Of a DNA stretch of 64,000 nucleotides, positions 31,917 to 42,318 are shown in pieces. The notes below the pieces were generated by a model. The model had not been told where the DNA came from. It did not search any database and saw only the letters and a program-made list of their open reading frames with translations. How positions within the stretch are numbered: position 1 is the stretch's first letter; every line of letters starts with the position of its first letter. The stretch lies in NCBI GenBank assembly GCA_900546275.1, contig URCH01000006.1, forward strand, positions 1 through 64,000, written 5' to 3'. Origin of the DNA: an uncultured Mycoplasmatota bacterium. Its GTDB lineage: Bacteria; Bacillota_I; Bacilli_A; RF39; UBA660. Made by a program: the position numbers and the translations under genes.

Positions 31917-33921
31917 TTACATTTTTTCTTTAATTATGTTTTTACTACATAAGTAAGTTACTACAAAATATATAGAATATATAATAATTAAAAATATAAA
32001 GGTAATTATTGAACCATCTAAAATACTTTTTATTCCTAAACTACTTAAAATATATGTACAAAATTTAAGCCCAAATATAGTATGAATTATCGCTAATGAC
32101 AAAGGTGTTATAAAAAATATTAAAGTTTGTTTAAATAATGCTTTATTTATATCTCTTTCATCAGATCCTATTTGTCTTAAAACTTTATATTTATTTTTAT
32201 CATCTAAACAATCTGATAATTCCTTTAAAGCTAAAATTACAGATGAAGATATTAAAAATATTATACCCAAATAAAGTCCAATAAATGTAACAATAACGGA
32301 AAGACCTATTGATGCAGCTTTTATATCATTTTTTGTATCTAAATCATAACCATTTTCCGTTGAATAATATTTTAATTTATTTTCTATATAATTAATTTTA
32401 TCTTTATCTGTAGTAGAATAATTTCCAATCAATATTTTATTGTTTTCAGAATTAGAATCAATTACATTATTTGGAACAACGAAAAATCCCATATTAGTTG
32501 GATTTCCACTAATTTTTACAAATCCTTCTATACTTTTATTTAAAGCTGGAGTTAATTCTTTACCAAATATGTTAATTATGCTTTTTCTATTCATTACCTC
32601 ATCATATATTTCTTTTTCATAATTTGAAACAATAACATATTCATTATCTTTTAATGTTATTTCATCTAAATTAAATAATTTTGATATTTTATTATAATCA
32701 CTTTGCGAAATAATTTCTACTTTTGAATTATAATTTGCAAATGGGGATTTATTTTTTAATTCTAAATAATAATTTCCTAATGATTCTTTATATAACATAT
32801 TTTCATCATAATACTCATTAATAATAGTTAAATTTATATTATTTTTTAATTCTATATCATTATTGATTAGATTAAGCATATCTTCATCTGATACTTTGTT
32901 TTGATTATAATAATACTTAATAAGTTCAAAATCTGCTGGTGCATATTTATTAATAGAATTATTAAAATAATTTTTTATAGTAAATGTACTTGATAACAAA
33001 CACAAGGTAAAAAATAACATAATACAAATAACAGATATAGATACAACCATTGTATTTGTTTTACTGCTGATTTGTTTAAAAACAAAAGTATTTAATTTTT
33101 TATAATATAATTTATGACATTTAGATAAGTATTTTTAAAACCAAACCTGCTATAGAATAAAAGAATAATATTGTTCCAACTATTCCAAGTGATATTGGTA
33201 AAAATAATATACTTGCATCATATTTTATTAATTTAAATAAACGTTTAGTTACCATATAATATGCGGATGAAAGCATGAGAATAGATAATATAAATAATAT
33301 TATACAAACAATAGGATTTTTAAATTTAATCTTTTCTTGCTTTTTACTTGCTTGTAATAAATTTATAAGTTTATTTTTATTTACTATGATTGTATTAAAA
33401 ATCATTACAATAATATAAATAATACCATAATATAAAATTGTTTTCATCATAGCAGTTTTTGAAAAATTAAATCTAAAATTTGTCATATCAGCTTCAAACA
33501 TGTTGGCAACAAAAACACTATTAATTTGAGATAAAATCATACCTAATAATAAACCAATAATTAATGAAATAAGACCTATTAAAAATGTTTCTATTAATAA
33601 TAAAAATGATATTTTTCTTTTAGAAATTCCAAGTGTCATGTAAATTCCAAAATATTTATTTCTTTTTTTTATTAAAAATCTAGACGCATATATAATTAAA
33701 AATCCTAAAATGAATGATACAAAAACTGATACATATGATAGTAAGCGAGTTAATAAATCTATCATTTCTCCTTGTCTATTTGACACTTCTAACATAGCAG
33801 TTTGACTGTCCATTGAATTAAAAATATAAAATATACAAACACCAAGTATTAAAGTTACAAAATAAATTGCATAATCTTTAAAACTTTTTTTAATATTTGA
33901 AATAGATAATTTACAAAGCAT
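31917..33921 (-). pseudogene. BceB-type permease gene with frameshift
   Basis: BceB permeases free bound cell-wall antibiotics such as bacitracin or lantibiotics from their target. The 5' part (33121-33921, 266 residues) holds the first FtsX-like set of four to six helices. The 3' part (31917-33050) holds the large extracellular domain and the last helices. Between them the shifted frame reads LSKCHKLYYKKLNTFVFK, the expected linking sequence. One extra A in the run near 33125 accounts for the break. The restored protein would be about 668 residues, normal for BceB. Confidence 0.88.
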
Positions 33922-34678
33922 CGTTCATTTCACCGCCCAGTAAAGTAACTACATCCATTATATTGTCAAAAAATTCTTTTCTAGATAAATTTTCTTTATT
34001 TAGTTCACTGAATATTTTTCCATCTTTTATAAATATAACACGTGAAGCATAACTTGCTGTAAAAGCATCATGAGTTACCATCAAAATTGTAGAATTTAGT
34101 TTTTTATTTAAAAACTCAATGCTATCTAACAATTGTCTTTATGATTTTGAATCAAGAGCGCCAGTTGGTTCATCGGCTAAAATCAAACTAGGATTTGTAA
34201 TGATTGCTCTAGCACTTGCTATTCTTTGTTTTTCACCACCACTCATTTGATATGGATATTTATTAAGTATTTTAGTTATATTTAATTTTTCTGCCATATT
34301 ATTTATTCTTTCTTTTTGTTCTTTATATGGTACATTTTGAATAGATAGAGAAAGTGAAATATTTTCATATCCTGTTAAAGTATCAAGTAAATTAAAATCT
34401 TGAAAAATAAATCCTAATTTATCTCTTCTAAATTTATTTAGTTTATTTCCTTTTAATTTTGTAATATCTTCCCCCTCTACATAAATATGTCCTGATGTTA
34501 CTTTGTCTATTGTAGAAATCATATTTAAAAGTGTAGTTTTCCCTGAACCACTTGCTCCCATTATAGCAACAAATTCTCCTTTTAAAACTTCCATAGAAAT
34601 ATCATTAATAGCTTTTGTTAAGCTTGATTTACTTCCATAATATTTTTCTACATTAGATAATTTTAAAATATTTTCCAT
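33911..34678 (-). pseudogene. BceA-type ABC ATPase gene with in-frame stop
   Basis: The ATPase partner of BceB. From ATG 34678 (AAAGGAG) the frame has Walker A GASGSGKTT, the signature MSGGEKQRIASARAI and Walker B LILADEPTGALDSKS, then TAA at 34139-34141, and continues in the same frame as RQLLDSIEFLNKKL and MVTHD to the end. Without the stop it would be 255 residues, normal for BceA. The lost segment includes the switch His, so a product ending at the stop would be inactive. Confidence 0.88.
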
Positions 34679-34765
34679 AATATTTCTCCTTTCGTAATTA
34701 ATTATATTAAAGTTATAATAATTTGTCGCTTGTTTAATATTACACAACATTACATTTTAGTAATA

Positions 34766-35778
34766 TTAAAATTTATAATACTTATTTTTGCCAAATTCAA
34801 TAACAACATTTGTATACTTATTTTCTTCACTTTTAATATAAATATTATGACCTAATTTATTACACAATTTTTTTATAATATATAATCCCATACCAGTTGA
34901 TTTAACTTTATCTCTTCCATTTGTACCAGTGAATGATTTATCAAAAACACGTTTAATGTCTTTACTTGGTATACCTATTCCATTATCATATACTGAAAGT
35001 ATAATTTTATCTTTTTCTTCATGTGCTGTAATAGTAATAATACTATTGTTATTTTTTTTATATTTTATACTATTGTTTACTATTTGATTTAATATAAACT
35101 CTAGCCATTTTTTATCTGTGTATACATTTAAATTATCAATATTAACTTCTAGTTTTATTTGATTTTCAAGTAAATCATCTTTGTTTTTTAAACTAACATT
35201 TCTAACTATTTCCTTAAGACAAAATTTTCCAATTATGAAATCTTTTTCTGTAATTTCACTTCTCATATAATAAAGTATTTGATCTATATTATTATCTAAT
35301 TTTCTAATTATACTTAAAAAATCCATAGAATTTATTTGTTTATGATTGTGACATTTTAATACCATGCTTGATATTGGTATTTTTATTTCATGAATCCAAA
35401 TTTCAACAAACTCTTTAAATTCAGTAATTCCCTTAGTTTGTAAATTAATGTTTTCTATCATTGATTTGTTTATTTCATATAAAATATCATTAGTTAATAT
35501 TTCTTCATATGTAGTAGGTTCTGGAATTGTTTCTAATACTAAATATTTTTTATCTAATTTATTTAACATATTTAAAAGATTATTATAATAATTTCTTTTT
35601 CTAAAATAATTTAAAAGTAATATAGATAAGCCATTTATTGATAGTATTAAAAAAATTATCAAAGTTACATCATTATTTAATTTAAATGCTCTAAGTATTA
35701 AACATATAATTATTGATGTAATTATATATATATAATTATACTAACTATTTTATCTTTTAAGTAATTTAAAAATTTCAT
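34766..35778 (-). pseudogene. BceS-type sensor kinase gene with frameshift
   Basis: BceS-like kinases have two membrane helices and no sensor domain, and read the state of the BceAB transporter. The ATG at 35778 overlaps the regulator stop (ATGA). It encodes MKFLNYLKDKIVSIIIYI and then hits a stop within an ATATATATAA tract. The following residues (ITSIIICLILRAFKLNN) continue in another frame into the 298-residue kinase body with WIHEIKIPISSMV (phosphorylated His) and ATP-binding motifs NSIKY, DNGIGI and GMGLYI. A 2 bp slip in the AT repeat fits. Without the N-terminus it lacks the first membrane helix. Confidence 0.82.
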
Positions 35779-36437
35779 AATAATATATATCCTAATCCTT
35801 TTCTAGTTTCAATCATTTCTTCTTCAGATAATTCTTTTAATTTTGTTCTTAATCTACTTATATTTACCGTAAGTGCATTATCATTAATATATTCATCATT
35901 ATTCCATAAAGTTGTCATAAGTTCATCTCGTGTTACTATTCTTTCTTTATTATTTAATAAATAACTAAAAATAATCATTTCATTTTTTGTTAAAGTAATT
36001 TCTTTTTCATTATTTTTAATGATTCCTTTATTAATATTAATTATCAAGTTTTTAAATTTTATTATATCTAGTTTTTGTTCACATCTTTTAAATATGTTAG
36101 ATATTCTAAGTAATAATATAGTTGGGTTATATGGTTTAATTATATAATCATCTGCTCCATACATGATTGATAATGCTTCATCTGCTTCATTAGTTTTACT
36201 TGTTACCATTATAATTGGAATATTAGATTTTTTTCTAATATTTTTTAGTAATAACTCTCCATTTAAATAAGGTATGTTTATATCAAGTAAAATAAGATCT
36301 GAATTACTTTTAAGTATTGTTTCCAAGGCATTTTCAAAATTGGTTAATATAGTTGCTTCATAAGAAGAGTTTGTTAATAAATTATATAATTCACTTGCCA
36401 CAATTTTGTCATCTTCAACAATCATTATTTTTTTCAA
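35775..36437 (-). CDS. BceR-type OmpR-family response regulator
   Basis: The 220-residue regulator starts at TTG behind GGTGAT. The receiver domain has the acidic pair EDD, the phospho-acceptor Asp in LILLDINIPYLNG, the conserved Thr/Ser and the Lys in DDYIIKPYNP. The C-terminal winged helix (about 130-220) has the OmpR pattern ending TRKGLGYIL. It is the only intact gene of the bceRSAB unit, whose kinase, ATPase and permease are all broken, so it may now be unphosphorylated or driven by another kinase. Confidence 0.93.
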   Translation of the reverse strand: MKKIMIVEDDKIVASELYNLLTNSSYEATILTNFENALETILKSNSDLILLDINIPYLNGELLLKNIRKKSNIPIIMVTSKTNEADEALSIMYGADDYIIKPYNPTILLLRISNIFKRCEQKLDIIKFKNLIININKGIIKNNEKEITLTKNEMIIFSYLLNNKERIVTRDELMTTLWNNDEYINDNALTVNISRLRTKLKELSEEEMIETRKGLGYILL

Positions 36438-36508
36438 ATATAATCACCAACTTTCTACAAATATTATAACATTAAAATTACTTTTATTATCTTACAGTTT
36501 TGTAATAT

Positions 36509-36531
36509 AAAAAGCAGTTTAACAAAACTAC
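36509..36531 (-). terminator. Terminator of the ProX-like gene
   Basis: GTAGTTT / AAACTGC hairpin (36514-36531) followed by T residues on the minus strand, 2 bp after the stop of the gene at 36534. Confidence 0.65.
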
Positions 36532-36533
36532 CT

Positions 36534-37019
36534 TTATATTTCTACAATATTAATTTCATTACCATGTTCGTTTATTATTTCAATTAAATCCATTACATTT
36601 AACCATACTGTTGCAGTATTATCATTTGGATGTACTCCTATTATATATTTGTCCATCATAAAACTTTTATCTATGAAAAATTTTACTTTCAATTCTTTAT
36701 CATTTAGTAATCCAAAAGGAGATACGCTACCTGGATTTAAATTTAAAATTTCATTTAAATCTTTTTGTGAAGCAAAGCTTAAAGAACGTGTATTATTTTT
36801 ATTTTTAAATTCTTTTAAATTGATTTTTTTAATTCCTTTAACTGTTATAAGAAAGTAATTCTTTTTATCATCACAAAGAAATAAGTTTTTAGCATCATAT
36901 TCTGGATACAATAATTTAGTTTTTTTTAAATCTTCCATATTATAAACTGCCTCGTGTTCAACAATTTCATGCCATATTTTTTTATTATTTAAAAGTTTAT
37001 ATATATCATTTTTATTCAT
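36534..37019 (-). CDS. ProX/YbaK-family aminoacyl-tRNA deacylase
   Basis: Free-standing editing proteins of this family hydrolyse mischarged Ala- or Cys-tRNA(Pro). The 161-residue protein matches the YbaK/ProRS-associated domain, with the early HEAVYNMED, the conserved Lys in DKKNYFLITVKG, the SLSFASQKDLNEIL helix, and the loop LNPGSVSPFGLLND that shapes the active site. It starts behind AGAGGA and is 15 bp after the MBL hydrolase gene. It most resembles ProXp-ala/PrdX, but the exact substrate is not certain. Confidence 0.88.
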   Translation of the reverse strand: MNKNDIYKLLNNKKIWHEIVEHEAVYNMEDLKKTKLLYPEYDAKNLFLCDDKKNYFLITVKGIKKINLKEFKNKNNTRSLSFASQKDLNEILNLNPGSVSPFGLLNDKELKVKFFIDKSFMMDKYIIGVHPNDNTATVWLNVMDLIEIINEHGNEINIVEI

Positions 37020-37034
37020 AATTTTCCTCTTTTG

Positions 37035-37544
37035 TTAAATGTAATATTTAAAGTTATTTTTTTCATTTTTTAATGTAGTATCATTTCCATGACCAGCGTA
37101 TATTACTATGTCATCATCATATTTTAATATTAATTTTAAACTTTTTTTCATATCAGATATACTTCCACCTTCTAAATCCATCCTACCAATTGAATTTTTA
37201 AATATAAAATCTCCTGTAAACATTATTTTTTCTTTTTCAAAATATATTGTTATACAATCTTCTTTATGGCCTGGTGTATGTATTATATTAAATTCAAAAT
37301 CATTTATTTTATAAAATCCATCCTTGTATTTATAATCTATTATTTTACTCTTAAAGTTATTTAAAGCACCAACATGATCAAAGTGATAATGTGTTATTAT
37401 TATTGCCTTTATATTTTTATTGCCAACTTTTTCTTGTATTTTTTCATAATCATCACCTGGATCAATTATTATACAATTATTGTTGAGTGTTAAAACGTAA
37501 CAATTTGTTTGATAATCTCCTACTACTATTTTATCTATTTTCAT
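37035..37544 (-). CDS. MBL-fold metallo-hydrolase (glyoxalase II-like)
   Basis: The 169-residue protein has the zinc-binding pattern THYHFDHVG, the downstream HTPGHKED and the Asp in FTGDFIF, with a final GHG motif. It is shorter than true glyoxalase II and resembles B. subtilis YqgX. The substrate is probably a thioester, but this is not shown. Its ATG lies inside the end of the U32 protease gene (14 bp overlap), so it is translated with it. Confidence 0.92.
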   Translation of the reverse strand: MKIDKIVVGDYQTNCYVLTLNNNCIIIDPGDDYEKIQEKVGNKNIKAIIITHYHFDHVGALNNFKSKIIDYKYKDGFYKINDFEFNIIHTPGHKEDCITIYFEKEKIMFTGDFIFKNSIGRMDLEGGSISDMKKSLKLILKYDDDIVIYAGHGNDTTLKNEKNNFKYYI

Positions 37545-39708
37545 TTATTACTCCTTTAATAAAATCAATTAATGTTTGTGTTATATCAGAATAAAAATCA
37601 ACTATTATTCTTTTATTTATTTTAGCTAAAATATTATTATATTCATATTTATTATTGTATATATACATTAAATTATTTTTTTCTATTATAGGATATTTGT
37701 ATTTAAGTCTATCTAATAAATATATATTATTTCCATATTTTTTTACTAAGTTAAATTTAGAAATCATTGCTTGCTTTCTTGAAGCTATTATATATTCTAA
37801 GTTAGGTTCTTTACCATATCTTTTTACATAATTTTCATATATTTTATTAACCATACTTTCATTTACTTCATAAGAAAGTGTTACTTTTTTTACTCCTAAG
37901 CTATGTAAGAGCGCTACTGAATATGAATTTGTAACATTTAAAGAAAAATCTGTTTCTATATTTTTATATTTATTTATACTTCCAAGTTCTCCTACTAATA
38001 ATAAATTACTATCTTCTATATATTCATTTATTACTCTAGGAATTTTTTTTACAAATATTTTGTTATCTATTTCTGAATATATTTTATTAAAATCAAATTC
38101 TTTTAATTTATCATATATTTTTTCATCTAATACTTCTAAATTTATTTCTTGGTTTTGTTTTAAATCTGGAAGTTTTATACTGTATTCTTTTTTTAAATAA
38201 GGTATATTATAAATCCTTTTTTCGTTTAGTTTTTCTACTAAATTTCTTCTTAATTCATTTAATTCTTTTATGTTTATAAATATATTTTCATCTGATTCTA
38301 TACTAAATTTATTTATTTGATATACTGTATCGCCTAACTTTTCTAATTGATTTTTTATTTTATCTTTTGTAATTGGATAATTTTTTGACTTTTCTACAAT
38401 ATTCCCAAAAACTGTAACTGTATTTTTATTATCATTATATGTAACAGATATTTTTTCTCCTATTTTAGCATATACAGAACAATCTATATTTACTTTTCTT
38501 TTAACAGATATTTTTTGTTTTATCTCATTTAATTGATTATAATCTGATGTTTTTACAACAATTGCACTATTTTTTATTTTATTTTCTGATTTTATTTTTA
38601 TAATATCTCCTGCTTTAGCACAAGAAACTTTATTATTATTTTTTAACATACTTGTTACAATAAATCCATAATCTTTTTCATCTATAAATCTAATTCCATC
38701 ATTTATATTTAAGTCATCCGTTAATTTTATAGTTGCATAATTATTTTTATAATCAATTACTTTTCCAATTTCTATACCTTGATGATTTGGTTTTTGTTCA
38801 TTAACTATTAAATTATTTTCTTCATTAAATATAAATCCTTTTGTAAATTCTCTATTAAATATTTTTTTTAATTCTTTTATATCTTCTTCTTTTATATTTA
38901 TTTTTCCTGTTTTTACATATTCATCTATTACTTTTCTATATAGCGCAACAACTATATATACATATTCAGGTCTTTTCATTCTTCCTTCTATTTTTATACT
39001 ATCTATATTTAAATCTATTAACTTATCAATATTACTTAACGTATTTAAGTCTTTCATACTTAATGGATAATGTCCTATATTTAATTTTTTGTTTTCTCTT
39101 ATTACATCATATGGTAACCTACAACTTCCAGCACATGCCCCTCTATTACCACTTCTACCACCTATTAAATAACTCATTAAACATTGACCTGAATAACTAA
39201 CACAAAGTGCTCCATGAACAAATATTTCAAGTTCTAAATTCGTATTATTTTTGATTTTTTTTATAGTATCTATACTTGTTTCACGAGCTAAAACTACTCT
39301 TTTTATATTTAGTTTTTCTAGTAATTTTACACCTTCTAAATTATGTATATGCATTTGTGTTGATGCATGAAGTTCTAAATTTGGATAAGTTTTTCTAATT
39401 AAATCAACCATCCCAATATCTTGTATTATTATTGCATCTACATTATTAACATGAAGAAAATCTATATAATTTAAAAAATCTTCTACTTCATCTTCATATA
39501 TAAGTGTATTTACTGTTACATATATTTTTATTCCATATAAATGACATAATTTTATTGCTTCTATTAATTCATCATTATCAAAATTTGTAGCAAATGATCT
39601 TGCACCATACTTTTTACCACTTAAATATACCGCATCGCATCCTGCACAAATAGCTGCTTTTAAACTTTCCATTGAACCTGCAGGAGCAAGTAATTCTGGT
39701 TTTTTCAT
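37531..39708 (-). CDS. U32-family peptidase-like protein
   Basis: The 725-residue protein has the U32 signature in ELEIFVHGALCVSYSGQC followed by the cysteine cluster GACAGSCRLPY, which holds conserved metal-binding cysteines. U32 proteins include collagenase-like PrtC and the RlhA/TrhP tRNA/rRNA hydroxylation factors; members of this length with a beta-rich middle and a DUF3656-like part are nearer to RlhA. It begins behind TTGGTGAT. RNA modification is the likelier role, inferred from family and not shown in this genome. Confidence 0.9.
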   Translation of the reverse strand: MKKPELLAPAGSMESLKAAICAGCDAVYLSGKKYGARSFATNFDNDELIEAIKLCHLYGIKIYVTVNTLIYEDEVEDFLNYIDFLHVNNVDAIIIQDIGMVDLIRKTYPNLELHASTQMHIHNLEGVKLLEKLNIKRVVLARETSIDTIKKIKNNTNLELEIFVHGALCVSYSGQCLMSYLIGGRSGNRGACAGSCRLPYDVIRENKKLNIGHYPLSMKDLNTLSNIDKLIDLNIDSIKIEGRMKRPEYVYIVVALYRKVIDEYVKTGKINIKEEDIKELKKIFNREFTKGFIFNEENNLIVNEQKPNHQGIEIGKVIDYKNNYATIKLTDDLNINDGIRFIDEKDYGFIVTSMLKNNNKVSCAKAGDIIKIKSENKIKNSAIVVKTSDYNQLNEIKQKISVKRKVNIDCSVYAKIGEKISVTYNDNKNTVTVFGNIVEKSKNYPITKDKIKNQLEKLGDTVYQINKFSIESDENIFINIKELNELRRNLVEKLNEKRIYNIPYLKKEYSIKLPDLKQNQEINLEVLDEKIYDKLKEFDFNKIYSEIDNKIFVKKIPRVINEYIEDSNLLLVGELGSINKYKNIETDFSLNVTNSYSVALLHSLGVKKVTLSYEVNESMVNKIYENYVKRYGKEPNLEYIIASRKQAMISKFNLVKKYGNNIYLLDRLKYKYPIIEKNNLMYIYNNKYEYNNILAKINKRIIVDFYSDITQTLIDFIKGVINENR

Positions 39709-39743
39709 AATATCACCAAACTAATTATATAATATAAAAAAAA

Positions 39744-39761
39744 ATTAAACAATTGTTTAAT
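39744..39761. terminator. Bidirectional terminator
   Basis: ATTAAACAATTGTTTAAT is a perfect palindrome flanked by an A-run on one side and a T-run on the other. It ends the prepilin-like gene at 39775 on the minus strand. Confidence 0.75.
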
Positions 39762-39774
39762 TTTTTTTAACAGT

Positions 39775-41472
39775 TTATGTATAACTTGGCGTTATTACAA
39801 CTCTAAATGAGGTGTAATTATTTTCTCTTCCTGGATTTATATTTATATGCCAAATTCCAGACATTATACCTCTATCAAAATGACCACCCCTAATCATCCA
39901 TGAAGATTGTTCACTTGGCATAACTGCAAGTTCATTATACCATCCCCATGTTTCTATTAAACCATAACATTTTTCACCATTGCATCCAGTATTAATATTA
40001 TTTGTAGTATATAAATTATAATATTTATTATCTGGGAAATTCTTTCCATCAGTAACATATAATTCTTTTCCGTCTAACGACTTCCCATATACTTTTCCAT
40101 TAAAACCACTATTCCATATTCCAACAGCTATATTATCAGTTCTTCCTAATATAGTTTTTGCTTGTTCACTGGTATACGTTATTGCAGAATATCCACTTCG
40201 TGCATTCCCTTTTTCATCAGAAAGGACACCCATTACAAATTCATATGCACAACCATTCATATCATATACTCCAGTAATATTTCCAGTAGTTGAAGCTTCT
40301 TTTCCAACTGATGTATTGTATGGTTGGGTAATTGAAGAATCTGTTCCATAATCTTTTGAACGTCTATTTACTTCTGAATATCCTGTTATATAACTACTAT
40401 TATTATTTCTTCTAACTTCAGGGCAACTTCCATCATTTTGACATCTTCCATATAAAGATTGTGATAAAATTGCTACAGCATTCCATTCATCACTTTTCAT
40501 TAATCTGGATTCATTTTTTATTCCATAATTGTTAAATAATTTTGCTTGTTCATATTGAGTACTTACATTTTGATATCTTAAACTTGTTACATTTGGTTTA
40601 ATTGTAGGATTTTCTATTACTGTATTATTAGGATATCCACTAATATTTGTTCCATAACCTGTTTGAAATTTTCCAACCCATATTCCAGGTAATTCTTCAT
40701 CTCCTAACGTAAAACCATCTTGGGTTCTCCAATTTTCTAAAACATCTCCTGTATAATTTGCATCTCCCGTACTTTTTTCATTTATTTTACTAAATCTTAT
40801 ATCTATATAACCTGGATTTGATATATCTTCTCCATTTACACCATATGATGATTTTACTGTATATTCATATCTTGGTATCCATACAAAATAAGCAAGTACA
40901 TCATCTTCCACAACTTCTTTTCCTACAACATAATCTTTTTTCTTATCTTCTTTTACAACTATCGCATTTGCCCATTTACTATTTTTATAACTATACCATT
41001 CATCTGAAATATTTGCTACATATGCCTTGTCATTTTCATACTTTATAGCTATCATTCCATCATCTAGAATTGGATAACTAATTTGCTTGTCATTTATCTT
41101 TTCAATATACATATTACAGTTTTTTTCATTGTATTTATAACTATATTGATTAGTATCATTATCAAATTTTATTATCACACATCCAGTCATTATAGAACTA
41201 TCTTTTGGATTTCTTAATTCCTTTTCATCTAATAAGCCATCTTCTTTTAATTTATCAAGCGTTAAAAAATAAGTTTCTCCTTCATCTGGAAGTAATTCTG
41301 TATTAGAAACACCCCAGTTTCTTGAAATTTCTTCTATTCTATTTATTTGTTCATCATAAGCTTTATCTTTAGCTGAATTTATTTGATTACTTATTATAGG
41401 TACCGTAATCATTGTTACAATTCCAAGAATTATTAATACAGCTAACAATTCAATTAAAGTAAATCCTTTCAT
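39775..41472 (-). CDS. Prepilin-like surface protein with C-type-lectin-like C-terminus
   Basis: The N-terminus MKGFTLIELLAVLIILGI is a type IV prepilin leader: a prepilin peptidase would cut after Gly3 and methylate Phe4, leaving a hydrophobic helix. After a stalk of about 150 residues, the C-terminal 350 residues are extracellular in character, with WNAVAILSQSLYG, YDMNGCAYEFVMG, and the ending SSWMIRGGHFDRG ... NNYTSFRVVI. That pattern matches the formylglycine-generating-enzyme/C-type-lectin fold. Length 565 is far greater than a normal pilin. It is likely a displayed binding domain. Confidence 0.85.
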   Translation of the reverse strand: MKGFTLIELLAVLIILGIVTMITVPIISNQINSAKDKAYDEQINRIEEISRNWGVSNTELLPDEGETYFLTLDKLKEDGLLDEKELRNPKDSSIMTGCVIIKFDNDTNQYSYKYNEKNCNMYIEKINDKQISYPILDDGMIAIKYENDKAYVANISDEWYSYKNSKWANAIVVKEDKKKDYVVGKEVVEDDVLAYFVWIPRYEYTVKSSYGVNGEDISNPGYIDIRFSKINEKSTGDANYTGDVLENWRTQDGFTLGDEELPGIWVGKFQTGYGTNISGYPNNTVIENPTIKPNVTSLRYQNVSTQYEQAKLFNNYGIKNESRLMKSDEWNAVAILSQSLYGRCQNDGSCPEVRRNNNSSYITGYSEVNRRSKDYGTDSSITQPYNTSVGKEASTTGNITGVYDMNGCAYEFVMGVLSDEKGNARSGYSAITYTSEQAKTILGRTDNIAVGIWNSGFNGKVYGKSLDGKELYVTDGKNFPDNKYYNLYTTNNINTGCNGEKCYGLIETWGWYNELAVMPSEQSSWMIRGGHFDRGIMSGIWHININPGRENNYTSFRVVITPSYT

Positions 41473-41523
41473 ATGTTTACCTACTTTCTTTTTTTATTTT
41501 AACACAAATTTATATAAAAAAAA

Positions 41524-41540
41524 AGAGCTTGTTATGCTCT
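41524..41540 (-). terminator. Terminator of efp
   Basis: AGAGC / GCTCT pairs around a 7-base loop and is followed by a T-run on the minus strand; it overlaps the efp stop codon. Confidence 0.75.
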
Positions 41541-42089
41541 TGAATCATATTTACCATCTTTTGTAGAAACTACAATATTTTCGCCTTCACCTATAAATAA
41601 AGGTACTTTAACCATTAAGTCATTATCCATATAAGCTTCTTTTAAAGCATTATTTGTAGTATTTCCTTTAACAGCTGGTTCTGTTTTTGCTACAGTATAC
41701 TCAATTTTTTCAGGTAATTCAATTCCTAACATTTCACCTTGATAGAAAGTTATATTAACATTTAAACCTTCTTTTAAGTATTTAGCATCATCACCTAATT
41801 GTTGTTTAGAAATTTCAATTTGTTCATAAGTTTCCATGTTCATAAAATTATAAACATCACCTGTGCTATAAAGATATTGCATTGATTGTTTACTTATGAT
41901 GGCTTTTTCTAACTTTATACTTGTATTAAATGTTTTTTCAGTAATAGATCCTGTTCTTAAGTTTTTAAGTTTAGCTTTTACAAATGCAGCACCTTTTCCA
42001 GGTTTTACGTGTAAAAATTCTATTACTTGATATATATTATCTTCAAACAAGAAAGTTATTCCGTTTTTTATATCATTAATATTAAACAT
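41532..42089 (-). CDS. efp: Translation elongation factor P
   Basis: EF-P relieves ribosome stalling at consecutive prolines. The 185-residue protein has the three-domain layout: an N-terminal KOW-like domain with the modification loop KPGKGAAFVKAKLKN (target Lys about residue 32), and two OB folds ending in the conserved VVSTKDGKYDSRA. It starts behind AAGGAGG, 15 bp after rpmG. In B. subtilis the equivalent lysine is modified with 5-aminopentanol; no modification enzyme is in this window. Confidence 0.96.
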   Translation of the reverse strand: MFNINDIKNGITFLFEDNIYQVIEFLHVKPGKGAAFVKAKLKNLRTGSITEKTFNTSIKLEKAIISKQSMQYLYSTGDVYNFMNMETYEQIEISKQQLGDDAKYLKEGLNVNITFYQGEMLGIELPEKIEYTVAKTEPAVKGNTTNNALKEAYMDNDLMVKVPLFIGEGENIVVSTKDGKYDSRA

Positions 42090-42104
42090 GATTTTTCCTC
42101 CTTA

Positions 42105-42272
42105 TTATTTTCCTTCTTTATGAGGTGTTGTTTTTTTACAAGTTGAACAATATTTTTTAAGTTCTAAACGTTCAGTTGTATTTTTTTTGTTTTTTTCTGT
42201 ACGATAGTTTTGTTCTTTACAAACTGTACATGCAAGAGTAATTCTTTCTCTAGCTTCTCCTTTTTTTGCCAT
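42105..42272 (-). CDS. rpmG: 50S ribosomal protein L33, zinc form
   Basis: This 55-residue reading frame starts at ATG 42272 behind AGGGAGG and encodes MAKKGEARERITLACTVCKE, then NYRTEKN and KYCSTCKKTTPHKEGK. The two CxxC pairs (15/18 and 42/45) make it a zinc-binding C+ L33. It lies between the class B penicillin-binding protein and efp; sodA-pbpA-rpmG order also occurs in B. subtilis. Confidence 0.95.
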   Translation of the reverse strand: MAKKGEARERITLACTVCKEQNYRTEKNKKNTTERLELKKYCSTCKKTTPHKEGK

Positions 42273-42318
42273 ACTAAGTTTCCCTCCTTTTTAATGCATA
42301 CTACCATATTATAACAAA

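Noticed and set aside
34139..34141. Programmed stop-codon readthrough in bceA
   Set aside because: The codon is TAA with no visible recoding signal, and neighbouring genes are also broken, so simple decay is more likely.
39775..41472. Diversity-generating retroelement
   Set aside because: The C-terminus resembles such targets, but no reverse transcriptase, template repeat or Avd gene is in the window.
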